Part shown: positions 1 to 7,844 of the stretch, piece after piece
Layout of the letters: each line of letters starts with the position of its first letter
Position numbering within the stretch: the first letter of the stretch is position 1
Assembly: GCA_003520545.1 (NCBI GenBank)
Contig: DOUP01000142.1
Coordinates: 1-7,844 of the forward strand
Source: Maritimibacter sp.
Lineage (GTDB): Bacteria; Pseudomonadota; Alphaproteobacteria; Rhodobacterales; Rhodobacteraceae
DNA: 7,844 bases
Direction: 5' to 3'
Position numbers and translations under genes: made by a program
The notes under the pieces: model-generated
Told to the model about the DNA's origin: nothing
The model's database searches: none
What the model saw: only the letters and a program-made list of their open reading frames with translations

Positions 1-3000
1 AAACCTGGTCGTTGATCCATTGCGTGTCACCCCGTCGCATCGACTGCTCGATGGTCTGGGCCGTTGCCAGGATCAGCCAGAAATGAATATCGACCGTCGA
101 CCCGGTGGCTGACGTCAGCCGCTCGACACGCACCGGCGTGGGGCGCATGACCGGCGCGAAACGCGCGACCAGTGCCTCGCGCAGATCCGGTGACAGTCGT
201 TCCCACGAGGCATCCCAGCGCAGGATGGCTTCCGCATCGCTGACATGGAGAATGAACCCGACACGGGCGTCCGGTTCGTCCGGCGGCACCGGGTGCTCTT
301 CGGCCAGCGGAAGCCCTGAAAAGTCACGTGGCGCCTCCAGCCAATCGCGCCGATCCAACAGATGCGACACGAGATAAGCCCCATCGCCCTTGCGCAGAAC
401 CTGGCAGACGGACTCGAGCGCATCGATCAGCCGATCCAGATCCTGGTCGGTCATGAAGGCGGACGGTTGCAGCCGGAAGGTGTCCGGCGACGACAGGGTG
501 GTCGCGACCCGCACACCGTGACGCACCAGGAGATGAGACGCGACGACTTGGCCCAGGAACCCCTGCCGGGCGGCATCCGAGATCGCGCCGGTCGGCGTGT
601 CGGTGAGATCAGCGAGCTGCAGACCGATCATCAGCCCCGTGCCACGCACCTCGGCCAGGATATCAGAATAGGTCTCGATCAGGTCGGACAACCGCGCTTT
701 CAACGCTTGGCCCCTGGCCTCTGCCTGCGCGCCGAGGCCATGCTCGCGCGCGATCCGAAGCGCGGTGAGCGCGGCGCGGGCAGACAAATCGTCTTCGGCG
801 AAAGTTGAACTTTGCAACAGACCGAAACCGTCCTGATACCGGTCCCGGCGCACCAAAAGGGCGCTGATTTTGGCAATACCGCCGCCGAGGCTTTTGCCGA
901 AAAGGTAGTAATCGGCGGTCACCTCGTGTCGTGTGGCGGCGGACAGGGACCCGCACCGGTAGAACCCGCATTGGATTTCATCGAATACCAGCGGGAAACC
1001 CGCCTTTGTCGCCCCGTCGTGCAGCGCGACAAGGACTGGCTTGGGCAGCTCATGAATCCCGCCTTCGCCCTGCACCGGCTCAACAAAAGCGGCGGCGATT
1101 CGGGAAACCCTGCGCCCGTCGATCACCATGCTCTCGGCCTCGATCACCTTCGCGATGAATTCGGGATCATCGCGCGGCACCGGGATGACGCGAAAGCCCG
1201 CACGGCCCTGTGGCCACGGCTTGAAATGCCCTATGCTAAGCGCCGAAAGCGTCTTGCCGTGATAGGATCCTTCGACTGCAAGCACGGCCGGAGCGAAGTC
1301 CGAAAGATCGCTTTCGGACAGGGAGTCGAGCGCGATGCCCGCGCCATCCAGTCGTCCAGAATACTCCATCAATGCATGTTTGAGCGCGGCTTCGACCGCC
1401 TCGGCCCCGGTATTGGCCAGCGCCGTGTAATAGCTGCCCCCGGTTTCTTCAGCGAGAGCCGCGGACAGTTCGGCAGCCAGCTTGCCTGCCCAGACGCGGG
1501 CCGAGCCCTGCACCTGGAGCGGGCGCTGGCTCTCGACGGTATCCGTCACTGCCGAGATGATGGAGGGATGATTATGGCCCAACAGATTGCTGCCGTAGCC
1601 GCCGACGAAATCCACGACCTCGCGCTCGGCGCCATCAATCGTGCCCCAGAGCGTCATGCCGGACGCGCGGTGATAGTCTGCGTCGAGTTTCAGGATCGGC
1701 AGGAGTCGGGCAAAGTCGGGACGGATGTTTTCCGTATAGTCGGCCGGCGTGCCCTCCGGCCTCTGAATATTCGGCGGGACCATGACGGCGGGCGGAAGGC
1801 CGGTCAATTCCGTCTTGGGCATTGGCGCATCGCTCGTATCCGGCTCGGGCAAAGGCGCAGCATGCTCCGCTTCAAGGTCGAGCCCGCGCAACAAGATCGC
1901 CGCCAGATCGGATAGCGAGGTGTCGTCGCCGATGGCGTCCATCGGAACACTCGCGCCGGTTTCCTCCTCCACCATCATCCCGAATTCGAGACCCGACAGG
2001 CTGTCGAACCCGAGGGCCTTGAGCGGTTGATTGACGGGGATCTGTTCAGGCGACTGCCCCGTGACGCTCGCAAGTCGTTCGCTGAGGTAGGCCGCGAAAA
2101 ACGCGGGTCGGGTGTCTTCTTCCTGCGCGGCAAGATCGGCAATGATTCCGGACCGGTGACGCGCCGCACCGCTCCCACCTTTGTAGGTCTCGAAAAGATC
2201 TGCACAGATCGGTAGGTTATAGATCGGTGGCAGCGGCGCGCCGGGCCAACTGTGGGCAAAGCGCACGGCGACCGGCACGACCTGCTCCATCGTCAATGCC
2301 TTCTTGAGAACCGAGACCCCGTCGTCACGCGAGAAGCTTCGAAGACCAAGGCGTTCCAGCCGCTCAATTGTGCTGTCGTTCTTGGTGGAAAGGCCGATTT
2401 CCCACGGCCCCAGGCTGATCGACTGACCTGCCAGCCCCGCTTGGCGGCGGCGGCGGCATACGGCGTCCATTGCCGCGTTGGCGGCAGCATAGGCCACTTG
2501 CCCCGGCGACCCGAGGAAGGTCGAAATCGAGGACAGGCAGACGAAAGTCTCGACCTCACCACCCGCGCAAGCGCGGTCAAGGTTTTCCGCACCCGTAACC
2601 TTGGCGGACCAGGCGGCACGCACATGCTCGGATGTGAGATCGGCGATCAAGCAATCCGCCAAGGCACCGGCCGCATGGAACACATGCCGGATGTCGCGAC
2701 CATCGGCTTCGGCACGATCGAAAACCGCCTGAACTGCCACGCTATCGGCCACATCCGCCTGCACGGTCTCAATGGCGATCCCCGCGGCACGCCACGCCTC
2801 GATCCGCACCAGCGCGGCAGCACTTGGTGAGGACCGCCCGATGAGGATGAACGAGGTCACACCCGTTTCCGCGACGGCCTCGACAAGATCCAAACCAATG
2901 TCGCCAAAGGCGCCGGTGACCAACGCAGTCGCGCGGCCTCGGTGAGCGGAACCCGTCGGCTGGGCGTTCCGCCAGGAGGCATCCGCGCGGATCACGATCT

Positions 3001-6000
3001 TGCCGATATTGCGTGCGCCGGACATGTACTGAAAAGCAGAATTGGCGTCGGACATGTCGAACACGGTCTTCGGCAACGGCGCAAGGCGGCCGTCCTCCAC
3101 AGCGCGCACGATATCGGACAAGACCCGCCCGGCCCGCTCTGGCGCCTCGGCAAAGAGAAGCTCCATGTCCAGCGTATGGAAGCTGACGGACTTGTGCAGC
3201 GCTCGCATACCCAGCGCGGAGTTCTCGACGATGTCGCGTTTGCCGATGTCGATGAAACGGCCGAAGGGGCGCAGGAGATCGAGGCTCGCTGCGATCATTT
3301 CAACCCCGGCGAGCGAATTCAGGATGATGTCGACACCCTCGCCGTCGGTCGCCTGCCGGATGGTGTCCGCGAAACTTGGGTCGCGAGAGCTTCCGATCGC
3401 CTCGACTCCCAAGGACGCAAGGTAAGCGTGCTTTTCGGCGCTGCCAGCCGTCGCGAAGACACGCGCGCCTTTCGACTTTGCAATGGCAATCGCGGCCAAC
3501 CCGACGCCCCCTGCGCCGGCATGAACCAGAACGCTGTCAGAGCTGCTGATCCCGGCCAACTCCACGAGCGCCATCCACGCGGTGGAATAGGCAATGGGGA
3601 GTGTCGCGGCGTCTTCGGCATCCATGCTCCGCGGCGCGTGAACCACCGCCGAGACGGGCGCAATGACTTCGCTTGCGAAGGCACGCGGCGCCACCGCGAG
3701 GACCGGGTCGCCGGGCTTAAACTCTTCGACCCCGTCACCCACGGCCAGCACCTTGCCTGCGCATTCATCACCTAGCCAGAGAGGAAGGCCCGGACGGTTT
3801 GGGTAGAGCCGCATCGTTTTCAGGATGTCGCGGAAATTCAGACCGGCAGCTTCGACCGATACCAGCACCTCGCCCGGCCCGGGTTCCAAAGTCGCACAAG
3901 ATGCTATCGAGAGCCCGGACAAGCCGCCTTTTGCGCCCGGCACCAACACCTTGCTCGCACCGGTTTCGGGGGTCGGCGTCCAGGCTTGTGCCCGGGGTAC
4001 TTGCGGCGTCAGGCGAAAGACCGAAAGCCCTTCATCACCCAGCCGAAGGTCGCTTTCCGCACCGATGCCCAGCGCTCGGGCCAAACCGGGACGCAGGGCA
4101 TTGTCCGGCAGGCCTGCCGAAAGAGTAAGGTTGCTGACCACGCAGCCGGTTGTCTCGTTCCGAAACACCCGGACGGCAGCACGGATTGCCTCGGCCGCCG
4201 GGACCGCCTGCGCATCGGCGCGTTCGAGAAAGGCGACAAGCAACCGGGGCGGCAACGGTTGCGCGCCGGTTGCAAGATCCCGCAGGCGCCCGAGAACAAC
4301 ATCGACCTCGGCCACCCCCTCGCCCAGCGCGCCTTCGTCAATAATCCAAATGAGCGGACCCGGTTCATCGTCGGCTGGGCTTTCAGAGCCAAGGCGCAAT
4401 CGCAGCGCCTCATCTCCTGCAAGTACCTCGGTGGCCCAGCTTTTCGTGTCGCCACCCGGGGAAACGTCGTCCAAGGGTTGCCAGCCCGGTGCGAAAAGAG
4501 GCCCGGTCGGAAGCGCCGCGCCGGGTCGGCTGTCGATGCGACGGATCCTGAGCCCGGCCACGAACACCGCCTCTTCATCGTCCTCGGTGCGCACCGACAC
4601 ATCGAAGGACTTCATATCCGGCATTTGCGGACCGTCGATCAAGGCGGCCTGCACCTTGCCGGACCGCGGCATGTCGGCAAAGGCGACGAGGCGGTCGAAG
4701 CCGACAGGGACCCAAAGTCCGGCAGCACTTTCGGCGTCCAGTTCCCGCAAACAGAGCGCGATCGGATGCAACGCCGCGTCGAAACGCGCGGGATCGAGCC
4801 GTCCACAACCTGGCATCCCGTCCTTGTCCCCTGCAAACCTGGCTTCGGCGTATCCCGGCCAGCCCGTCGCCTGTGTCACCCCTTGGAACCTCGGCCCATA
4901 GACCAATCCGTGATCTTCGAGCTCTGCGTAGAACGGGCCCTGGTCCAGAACCTGACCGGCGCTCATCTTGGTCACATCGAAGAGGGGGGCGCCAGCGGCC
5001 CTGTCCGAGAGCCGCGCAAGGGCGTGGGCTACCAGCTTTTCTTTACCACTGGTTTTATCAACGGCGACGACGACGAGCACCCAGCCGTCATCGCCCCGGC
5101 TTTCCGCACGCACGAGGAGATGTCGTCCGCGTGCATCGCCAAGCGTCAGAGCTTTCGGCAGGCGACAGTCAGAAATCTCCACGGTTTGGCCGGCTCCGGA
5201 AAGCCGGTCTGCGGCCTCGGATAACAAGTCGATATAGACGGCACCGGGCACCACGGCACGCCCGCCGACGCGGTGCTCTTCGAGATAATCGGCCAGGCCT
5301 TCGGTCGTTAAGTCACGGGAGACGATGGCGGCGCCTTGCGCATGGACTCCCAGGTTGGACGCCTCCGCGTTGTTCGCAACGAACCAATGCGCTTCGCGCG
5401 CGAAGCGGTAGGGCGGAAGCGCAAGCTTTTCGGACGTCGGGCGGCGGTCGGTGGACCAGTCCACGTCGTGCCCGCGTGCCCAAACTCCCGACAATCCCGA
5501 GAGCAGGCCAAAGAGATCGTCGCGCCCCTTGGCCAGGCATCCGAGAGCCGCCGCGCCTTGCGCGGGCTGAACCAAGGCACGCAGCCAGGGCATGAGAACC
5601 GGGCGGGGTCCGATCTCGACGATGGTCGTAACGCCTTCGTCCAAGAGTGTCTCGACGCCCGTCTGGAAATCAACGCAGCCCCGCAAATGGGCCACCCAGT
5701 AGTCGGCATCCATCGGGGCAGAGCCGTCCATCACTTTGCCAGTCAGGTTTGACACGACCGGAATGTCGGGCGCCGCGAAAGTGACCGACTCCAACGTCTT
5801 TGCAAAGTCATCGAGCACGGGGTCCATCAACGTGGAATGAAAAGCATGGGAGACCTGCAATCGCGTCGCCTTGACGCCGGTTTCGCCCAACCCGTCGCAG
5901 AGCTCGTCGAGCGCATCTCTCGGACCGGAGATGGTCACGCTGCGCAGCGTGTTTCGCCCCGCTACATCCAGCCCGGTGCCGTCTAGGTTGGCGATCACGT

Positions 6001-7844
6001 CGGCCAACGCCTCGGGATGTCCGGCCAGCACTGCCATCGCACCGTCGCCTGGCGCAGATGCCATAAGGCGCCCCCGCGCCAGAACCAGGCGCATCGCCGT
6101 TTCTTCGTCCATCACACCCGCAAGACAGGCGGCCGTGATTTCCCCCAAGCTGTGACCGGTGACATAATCCGGCGCAACGCCACGCGCGAGCCAGCTCTTG
6201 GCGAGCGCAAGCCCGATGGCAAACAGCGCAGGCTGTGCGCTGGTGGTATCGTCCAGACGGGCCTGTGCCGCATCACCGTCACCATTGATCACCGCCAACA
6301 GATCGAGCCCGCCCTCGCGTTTCGCGATAGAATCGCATCGGGTCATGACCTCGGCAAAAACCGGGTCGTCGGCCATGAGCGTCCGGCACATGCCCAGGGA
6401 TTGCGCCCCCTGTCCGGTAAAGCAGAAGGCGAGCTTGCCGGGGGGAGGCAACGTGACTTCGGCGGTCGACGCTGGGGTTTCTGCAAGAGCGGTCAGGCCC
6501 ATCAGCGCGTCATCGCGATCCGCGAAAATCACGGCTTTGCGGTGCGGCTGGCGACCCCGGATATCGTCGGCGCTCCGGCACAGGGCGTCGAGATCCAGAT
6601 CAGGTGTATCCGCGATCAGGCGCGCATAGTCCGCAGCCGTTTCGCGCAACGTGGCAGCCGTGTGACTTGTGACCGGCAATACCCGCAAGCCCGGCGCGTC
6701 TACCTCGGTCCCGCGCAGCGCGGTCGCAATCGGTGCGTTCGGGGCTTCGAGAATGATATGTGCATTGGTGCCGCCGAAGCCGAAAGACGAGAGACCCGCA
6801 CGCAGCTTGCCACTGTTGCTGCCAAGGCGAACCGCCCCGGCGGCCAGCCTGATCGCGCCATTTTCCGGTAGTTCGAGGGGATCGGCCAGGAACGGCAAGT
6901 CCGGGATCGAACCGGTTTGCAACTGCCGGATCGCCTTGAGCGCGCCGACCAGACCGGAGGCGGCCTCCAGATGGCCGAAGTTGGGTTTGCAGGCCCCCAC
7001 GACCAGCGGCTGGGACGACTTGCGGTGGGCAAAAACCTCCCCCAGCGCGCCAAGTTCAATCTCGTCCCCGACTGCGGTGCCGGTCCCATGTGCTTCGATC
7101 ATGTCGATCTCGTGCGGTGCCAGGTTCGCGTCGGCCAGCGCATCGCGCAGAACCTGTGCTTGCGCGGCACCGTTCGGCGTGGTGATCGACATCGTCGCGC
7201 CATCCTGGTTGACCGCCGAGCCGCACACATGGGCTTCGACCTTGTGGCCGTTGCGCATCGCCACGTCCGCACGCGTCAGGAGAAGCGACACCGCCCCTTC
7301 CGACCGGACATAGCCGTCGGCAGACTTGTCGAAACTCTTGCACCTCCCGTCCGGCGACAACATCCGTGCCTTGGAAAACGAGATCGTGGCGAGCGGCGAG
7401 GCGATGATGTTTACACCCCCCACGAGCGCATAGTCGCACTCCCCGGCCGCAAGGCTTTTTCGCGCGAGGTGCAGGGCGACAAGGCTGGACGAACAAGCGG
7501 TGTCGACGGCAATCGACGGCCCATGAAAGTCGAAGATATAACTGATCCGGTTCGCGGCAATCGACTGCGCCCCACCCAGCCCGGAATAGGCATCGACCGA
7601 GATCAGATCGTTGTCGAGAATCTGGCGCTGCATGTAGTCCGAAGTCGAAATGCCGACGAACACGCCGGTTCGACTTCCCTTCAGCGCGGCGGGGTCGAGA
7701 CCGGCCGCTTCGATTGCCTGCCATCCCGTTTCAAGCAGAAGCCGTTGCTGCGGGTCCATGAGCCGCGCCTCGCGGGCAGTGATCCCGAAAAACCGGGCAT
7801 CAAAGCCGGCGATATCATCGAGGTATCCGCCGACTTTCGGGAAG
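1..7844 (-). CDS. Type I polyketide synthase, KS-AT-DH-ER-KR-ACP-aminotransferase-reductase, partial at both ends
   Basis: This is one multidomain megasynthase open at both window edges; complete codons run from 7843 to 2 (2614 residues, no stop). The protein builds an acyl chain on a phosphopantetheine arm from malonyl-CoA and reduces it fully. Behind the carrier protein it holds an aminotransferase and the start of an acyl-ACP-reductase-like domain. Domains in order by residue: KS 1-366, AT 470-754, DH about 826-1112, structural KR about 1113-1305, ER 1306-1621, KR about 1637-1865, ACP about 1912-1988, AMT about 2022-2486, reductase-like from about 2525. Landmark catalytic codons all fall in one phase, so there is no frameshift. 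The KS begins inside the domain, so roughly 60-80 KS residues plus any upstream domains lie beyond 7844. No start codon or ribosome binding site can be assigned, and internal ATGs are ordinary methionines. A cytoplasmic enzyme is expected; I noticed no membrane segment. The PKS identity is very secure; the product is unknown. Confidence 0.96.
2..271 (-). other. Start of an acyl-ACP-reductase (AAR / PigE N-terminal)-like domain, cut by the window edge
   Basis: The last 90 visible residues (2525-2614) begin with VGFILHVSD. After a variable stretch with APVMRPTPVRVERL they reach TSATGSTVDIHFWL (SATG at positions 101-112) and then a helix LATAQTIEQSM. This layout recalls, from family knowledge, the N-terminal region of cyanobacterial fatty acyl-ACP reductase. 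There, a short beta strand with a G-x-I-x-H-type motif is followed by a SVTG or SATG strand and a helix, ahead of the Rossmann NADPH domain. The reductase half of PigE, which is joined to a class III aminotransferase, shows the same pattern. If right, the domain reduces the ACP-bound thioester to an aldehyde. The catalytic cysteine and the NADPH loop would lie beyond position 1 and cannot be seen. An unrelated C-terminal domain is possible. Confidence 0.55.
272..385 (-). other. Linker between aminotransferase and C-terminal reductase-like domain
   Basis: About 38 residues with no recognised motif join the aminotransferase to the last domain. The first part (AYLVSHLLDRRDWLEAP) looks structured and may belong to the aminotransferase lobe or be an extension of the next domain. 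The second part (EEHPVPPDEPD) is Pro- and acid-rich and looks flexible. Confidence 0.5.
386..1780 (-). other. Class III PLP-dependent aminotransferase (AMT) domain
   Basis: Residues about 2022-2486 are a fold-type I, class III aminotransferase of full length (about 465 residues), related to acetylornithine, glutamate-1-semialdehyde and omega-amino-acid aminotransferases. Motifs in order are YGSNLLGHNHP, the phosphate-binding NTGAEAVEAALKHA (Asn2144, codon 1412-1414), the cofactor-stacking EGSYHGKT (Tyr2194, codon 1262-1264, and His2195), and FVEPVQGEGG. Next come VFDEIQCGF, whose Asp2288 (codon 980-982) pairs with the pyridine nitrogen, and FGKSLGGG, whose Lys2317 (codon 893-895) should form the Schiff base. 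The domain ends with RGTGLMIGLQL and a short C-terminal lobe. All PLP-binding residues are present. It transfers an amino group to a carbonyl on or from the polyketide. Known PKS-linked relatives are the mycosubtilin/iturin AMT, which acts on a beta-keto thioester, and PigE, which acts on an aldehyde. Between NTGAEA and SYHG there is an insert-like helical acidic stretch. Confidence 0.95.
1781..1879 (-). other. Pro/Ala/acidic linker between ACP and aminotransferase
   Basis: About 33 residues rich in Pro, Ala, Glu and Asp (for example AAPLPEPDTSDAPMP) separate the carrier from the aminotransferase. The composition is that of a flexible interdomain tether, which would let the loaded ACP reach the next active site. 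No motif is visible. Confidence 0.7.
1880..2110 (-). other. Acyl carrier protein (ACP) domain
   Basis: Residues about 1912-1988 form a single carrier domain that holds the growing chain on a phosphopantetheine arm. The attachment motif is LGFDSLSGLEF, with the modified serine at residue 1948 (codon 2000-2002). The flanking helices are recognisable: AAYLSERLASVTG before the serine, and DDTSLSDLAAILLRGL at the end. At about 77 residues the length is normal. Only one ACP is present, unlike the tandem ACPs of polyunsaturated fatty acid synthases. It sits directly between the KR and the aminotransferase, so the tethered chain can visit both the reducing domains and the C-terminal release or tailoring domains. 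Confidence 0.95.
2250..2935 (-). other. Catalytic ketoreductase (KR) domain, B-type signature
   Basis: Residues about 1637-1865 reduce the beta-keto group with NADPH. The Rossmann loop is TGAFGDIG (positions 2894-2917), a variant of the usual TGGxGxxG. The catalytic set is complete: Ser1772 (codon 2528-2530) in LSSIS, Tyr1785 (codon 2489-2491) and Asn1789 (codon 2477-2479) in YAAAN, and a lysine in AKVTGAENL. The diagnostic LDD loop reads LAD (in HAAGALAD), which keeps the key third-position Asp. The tryptophan typical of A-type KRs is absent before GSPGQVAY. By the known rules this predicts B-type (D-hydroxyl) reduction, although the downstream DH and ER would erase that centre. The stretch CRRRRQ after the active site comes from a short CGC codon run. 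Confidence 0.94.
2981..3928 (-). other. Enoylreductase (ER) domain, medium-chain dehydrogenase type
   Basis: Residues 1306-1621 reduce the trans-2-enoyl-ACP to the saturated acyl-ACP with NADPH. The hallmark AGLNFRDIL (near 3820-3848) is followed by GLPLWLGDECAGKV. The nucleotide-binding loop reads HAGAGGVG (residues 1441-1448, positions 3500-3523). Further family motifs are DIILNSLAG, RFIDIGKRDI and the closing GKIVIRAD at 2981. The length of about 315 residues is normal. No zinc-ligand pattern is evident, as expected for the PKS ER branch of the quinone-oxidoreductase-like family. Its presence together with active KR and DH makes the module fully reducing. Confidence 0.95.
3929..4507 (-). 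other. Structural (non-catalytic) ketoreductase subdomain between DH and ER
   Basis: Residues about 1113-1305 sit where reducing PKS modules place the truncated Rossmann half that braces the catalytic KR, with the ER inserted between the two halves. The stretch begins with LFAPGWQPL, a common lead-in, and continues through an Ala-rich alternating pattern with IWIIDEGALG, RLLVAFLERAD and VFRNETTGCVVSNL. It has no catalytic Ser-Tyr-Asn set and no glycine-rich NADPH loop, as expected for the structural half. At about 190 residues it is too short to hold a C-methyltransferase as well, and I see no SAM-binding motif. The assignment rests mainly on position and size. Confidence 0.75.
4508..5368 (-). 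other. Dehydratase (DH) domain, double hotdog
   Basis: Residues about 826-1112 remove water from the beta-hydroxyacyl-ACP intermediate. The first hotdog holds the canonical HxxxGxxxxP motif as HRVGGRAVVP, with the catalytic His at residue 857 (codon 5273-5275). The second hotdog holds YGPRF (Tyr982, codon 4898-4900) and the catalytic acid in FDAALHP (Asp1022, codon 4778-4780). Both catalytic residues are present, so the domain should be active. The size of about 285 residues is normal for a PKS double-hotdog DH. Domain edges are approximate. The order after the AT and before the ER is that of a fully reducing module. Confidence 0.93.
5582..6436 (-). other. Acyltransferase (AT) domain, malonyl-CoA signature
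   Basis: Residues 470-754 load the extender unit onto the ACP. The domain opens with FCFTGQGAQ and carries the nucleophile motif GHSLGE (Ser565, codon 6149-6151). The specificity motif reads HAFH (residues 666-669, first His codon 5846-5848). By the established rule, HAFH marks malonyl-CoA, while YASH marks methylmalonyl-CoA. The conserved arginine region LARGRLMA follows the serine. The end is marked by EIGPRPVLMPWL at 5582. About 100 residues (6437-6745) link KS to AT, as usual. The post-AT linker ends in LPPYRFAREAHWF (near 5381-5420), the normal lead-in to the processing domains. Malonyl use predicts an unbranched chain, unless a separate methyltransferase acts on it. Confidence 0.95.
6746..7843 (-). 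other. Ketosynthase (KS) domain, N-terminus missing
   Basis: Residues 1-366 form a beta-ketoacyl synthase, the decarboxylative condensation domain that extends the chain. The active-site cysteine sits in DTACSSSL at residue 117 (codon 7493-7495). The two catalytic histidines are in EAHGTGT (His252, codon 7088-7090) and KPNFGHLEAASG (His291, codon 6971-6973). The domain closes with SFGFGGTNAHIILE at 6746. The Cys-His-His triad is therefore intact and this is a condensing KS, not a decarboxylating KSQ loading domain. The visible part starts near the family motif before FDARFFGI, so about 60-80 residues are missing from a usual KS of about 425. The stretch ISFSKARMLSPDGRCKSFD, with ADGYVRSEG just after it, is typical of type I PKS ketosynthases. 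Substrate and number of cycles cannot be read from the sequence. Confidence 0.96.

Noticed and set aside
812..1915. Plus-strand open frame of 367 codons
   Set aside because: It is antisense to the aminotransferase and ACP, whose catalytic motifs are clear on the minus strand. The plus-strand translation shows no recognisable domain.
2443..2457. Short GGC/CGG trinucleotide run
   Set aside because: It encodes an Arg run (CRRRRQ) within the KR. At about 15 bases, in a GC-rich gene, it is not evidence of a functional repeat.
3929..4508. Possible C-methyltransferase between DH and ER
   Set aside because: The interval of about 190 residues fits only the structural KR half, and no SAM-binding glycine motif is visible.
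3825..4901. Plus-strand open frame of 358 codons, and similar ones at 2942-3775 and 6017-6871
   Set aside because: They overlap minus-strand PKS domains, and several overlap each other in different frames. The Ser/Arg/Ala-rich content is the usual shadow of a GC-rich gene.
5061..5077. Short CGA/CGT-like run opposite a valine stretch
   Set aside because: It encodes part of the beta strand VLVVVAVD in the DH and is explained by coding sequence.
3986..5224. Plus-strand open frame of 412 codons
   Set aside because: It lies wholly opposite the DH, structural KR and ER-proximal coding sequence. Its translation is Arg/Gly/Pro-rich with no family resemblance, as expected from a GC-rich antisense frame.
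7056..7724. Minus-strand open frame of 222 codons in another phase
   Set aside because: It overlaps the KS catalytic region in the wrong phase. The true frame carries DTACSSSL and EAHGTGT.
1..7844. Promoters, terminators, RNA genes, CRISPR repeats, insertion sequences
   Set aside because: I saw none; the window is coding throughout and no repeat spacing or terminal inverted repeat stands out by eye.

Overview
The whole window is the inside of one very large gene on the minus strand. Reading the complement from 7843 down to 2 gives 2614 consecutive codons with no stop. There is no plausible gene start or gene end in the window. I translated this frame by hand, and all 17 catalytic or signature codons I located fall in the same phase. 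Residue numbers in the entries count from the first complete codon (7843-7841) and are not true protein numbers.

The product is a modular type I polyketide synthase (PKS). In protein order it holds: ketosynthase (KS, N-terminus cut off by the window edge), acyltransferase (AT, malonyl-type signature), dehydratase (DH), a structural ketoreductase half, enoylreductase (ER), catalytic ketoreductase (KR), acyl carrier protein (ACP), a class III PLP-dependent aminotransferase (AMT), and the start of a further domain. That last domain resembles the N-terminal part of fatty acyl-ACP reductases (cyanobacterial AAR) and the reductase half of PigE from prodigiosin biosynthesis. All expected catalytic residues that I could place are present, so every complete domain looks active. 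No C-methyltransferase lies between DH and ER.

How the parts would work together: KS and AT add malonate units. KR, DH and ER reduce each beta-carbon fully, so the chain is a saturated, unbranched acyl group on the ACP, as in a fatty acid synthase. A PKS with AMT and an acyl-ACP-reductase-like domain fused behind the ACP suggests release of the chain as an aldehyde, followed by transamination to a primary amine or an amine that cyclises. The reductase is only partly visible, so this is an inference. An alternative is a mycosubtilin-type AMT that aminates a beta-keto thioester.

The DNA is GC-rich with G/C-ending codons throughout, and the aminotransferase and carrier sequences look Gram-negative. 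A proteobacterium, perhaps a marine alphaproteobacterium of the Rhodobacter/Roseobacter kind, would fit, but this is a weak guess. I see no intergenic DNA, RNA gene, mobile element, CRISPR array, promoter or terminator in the window.
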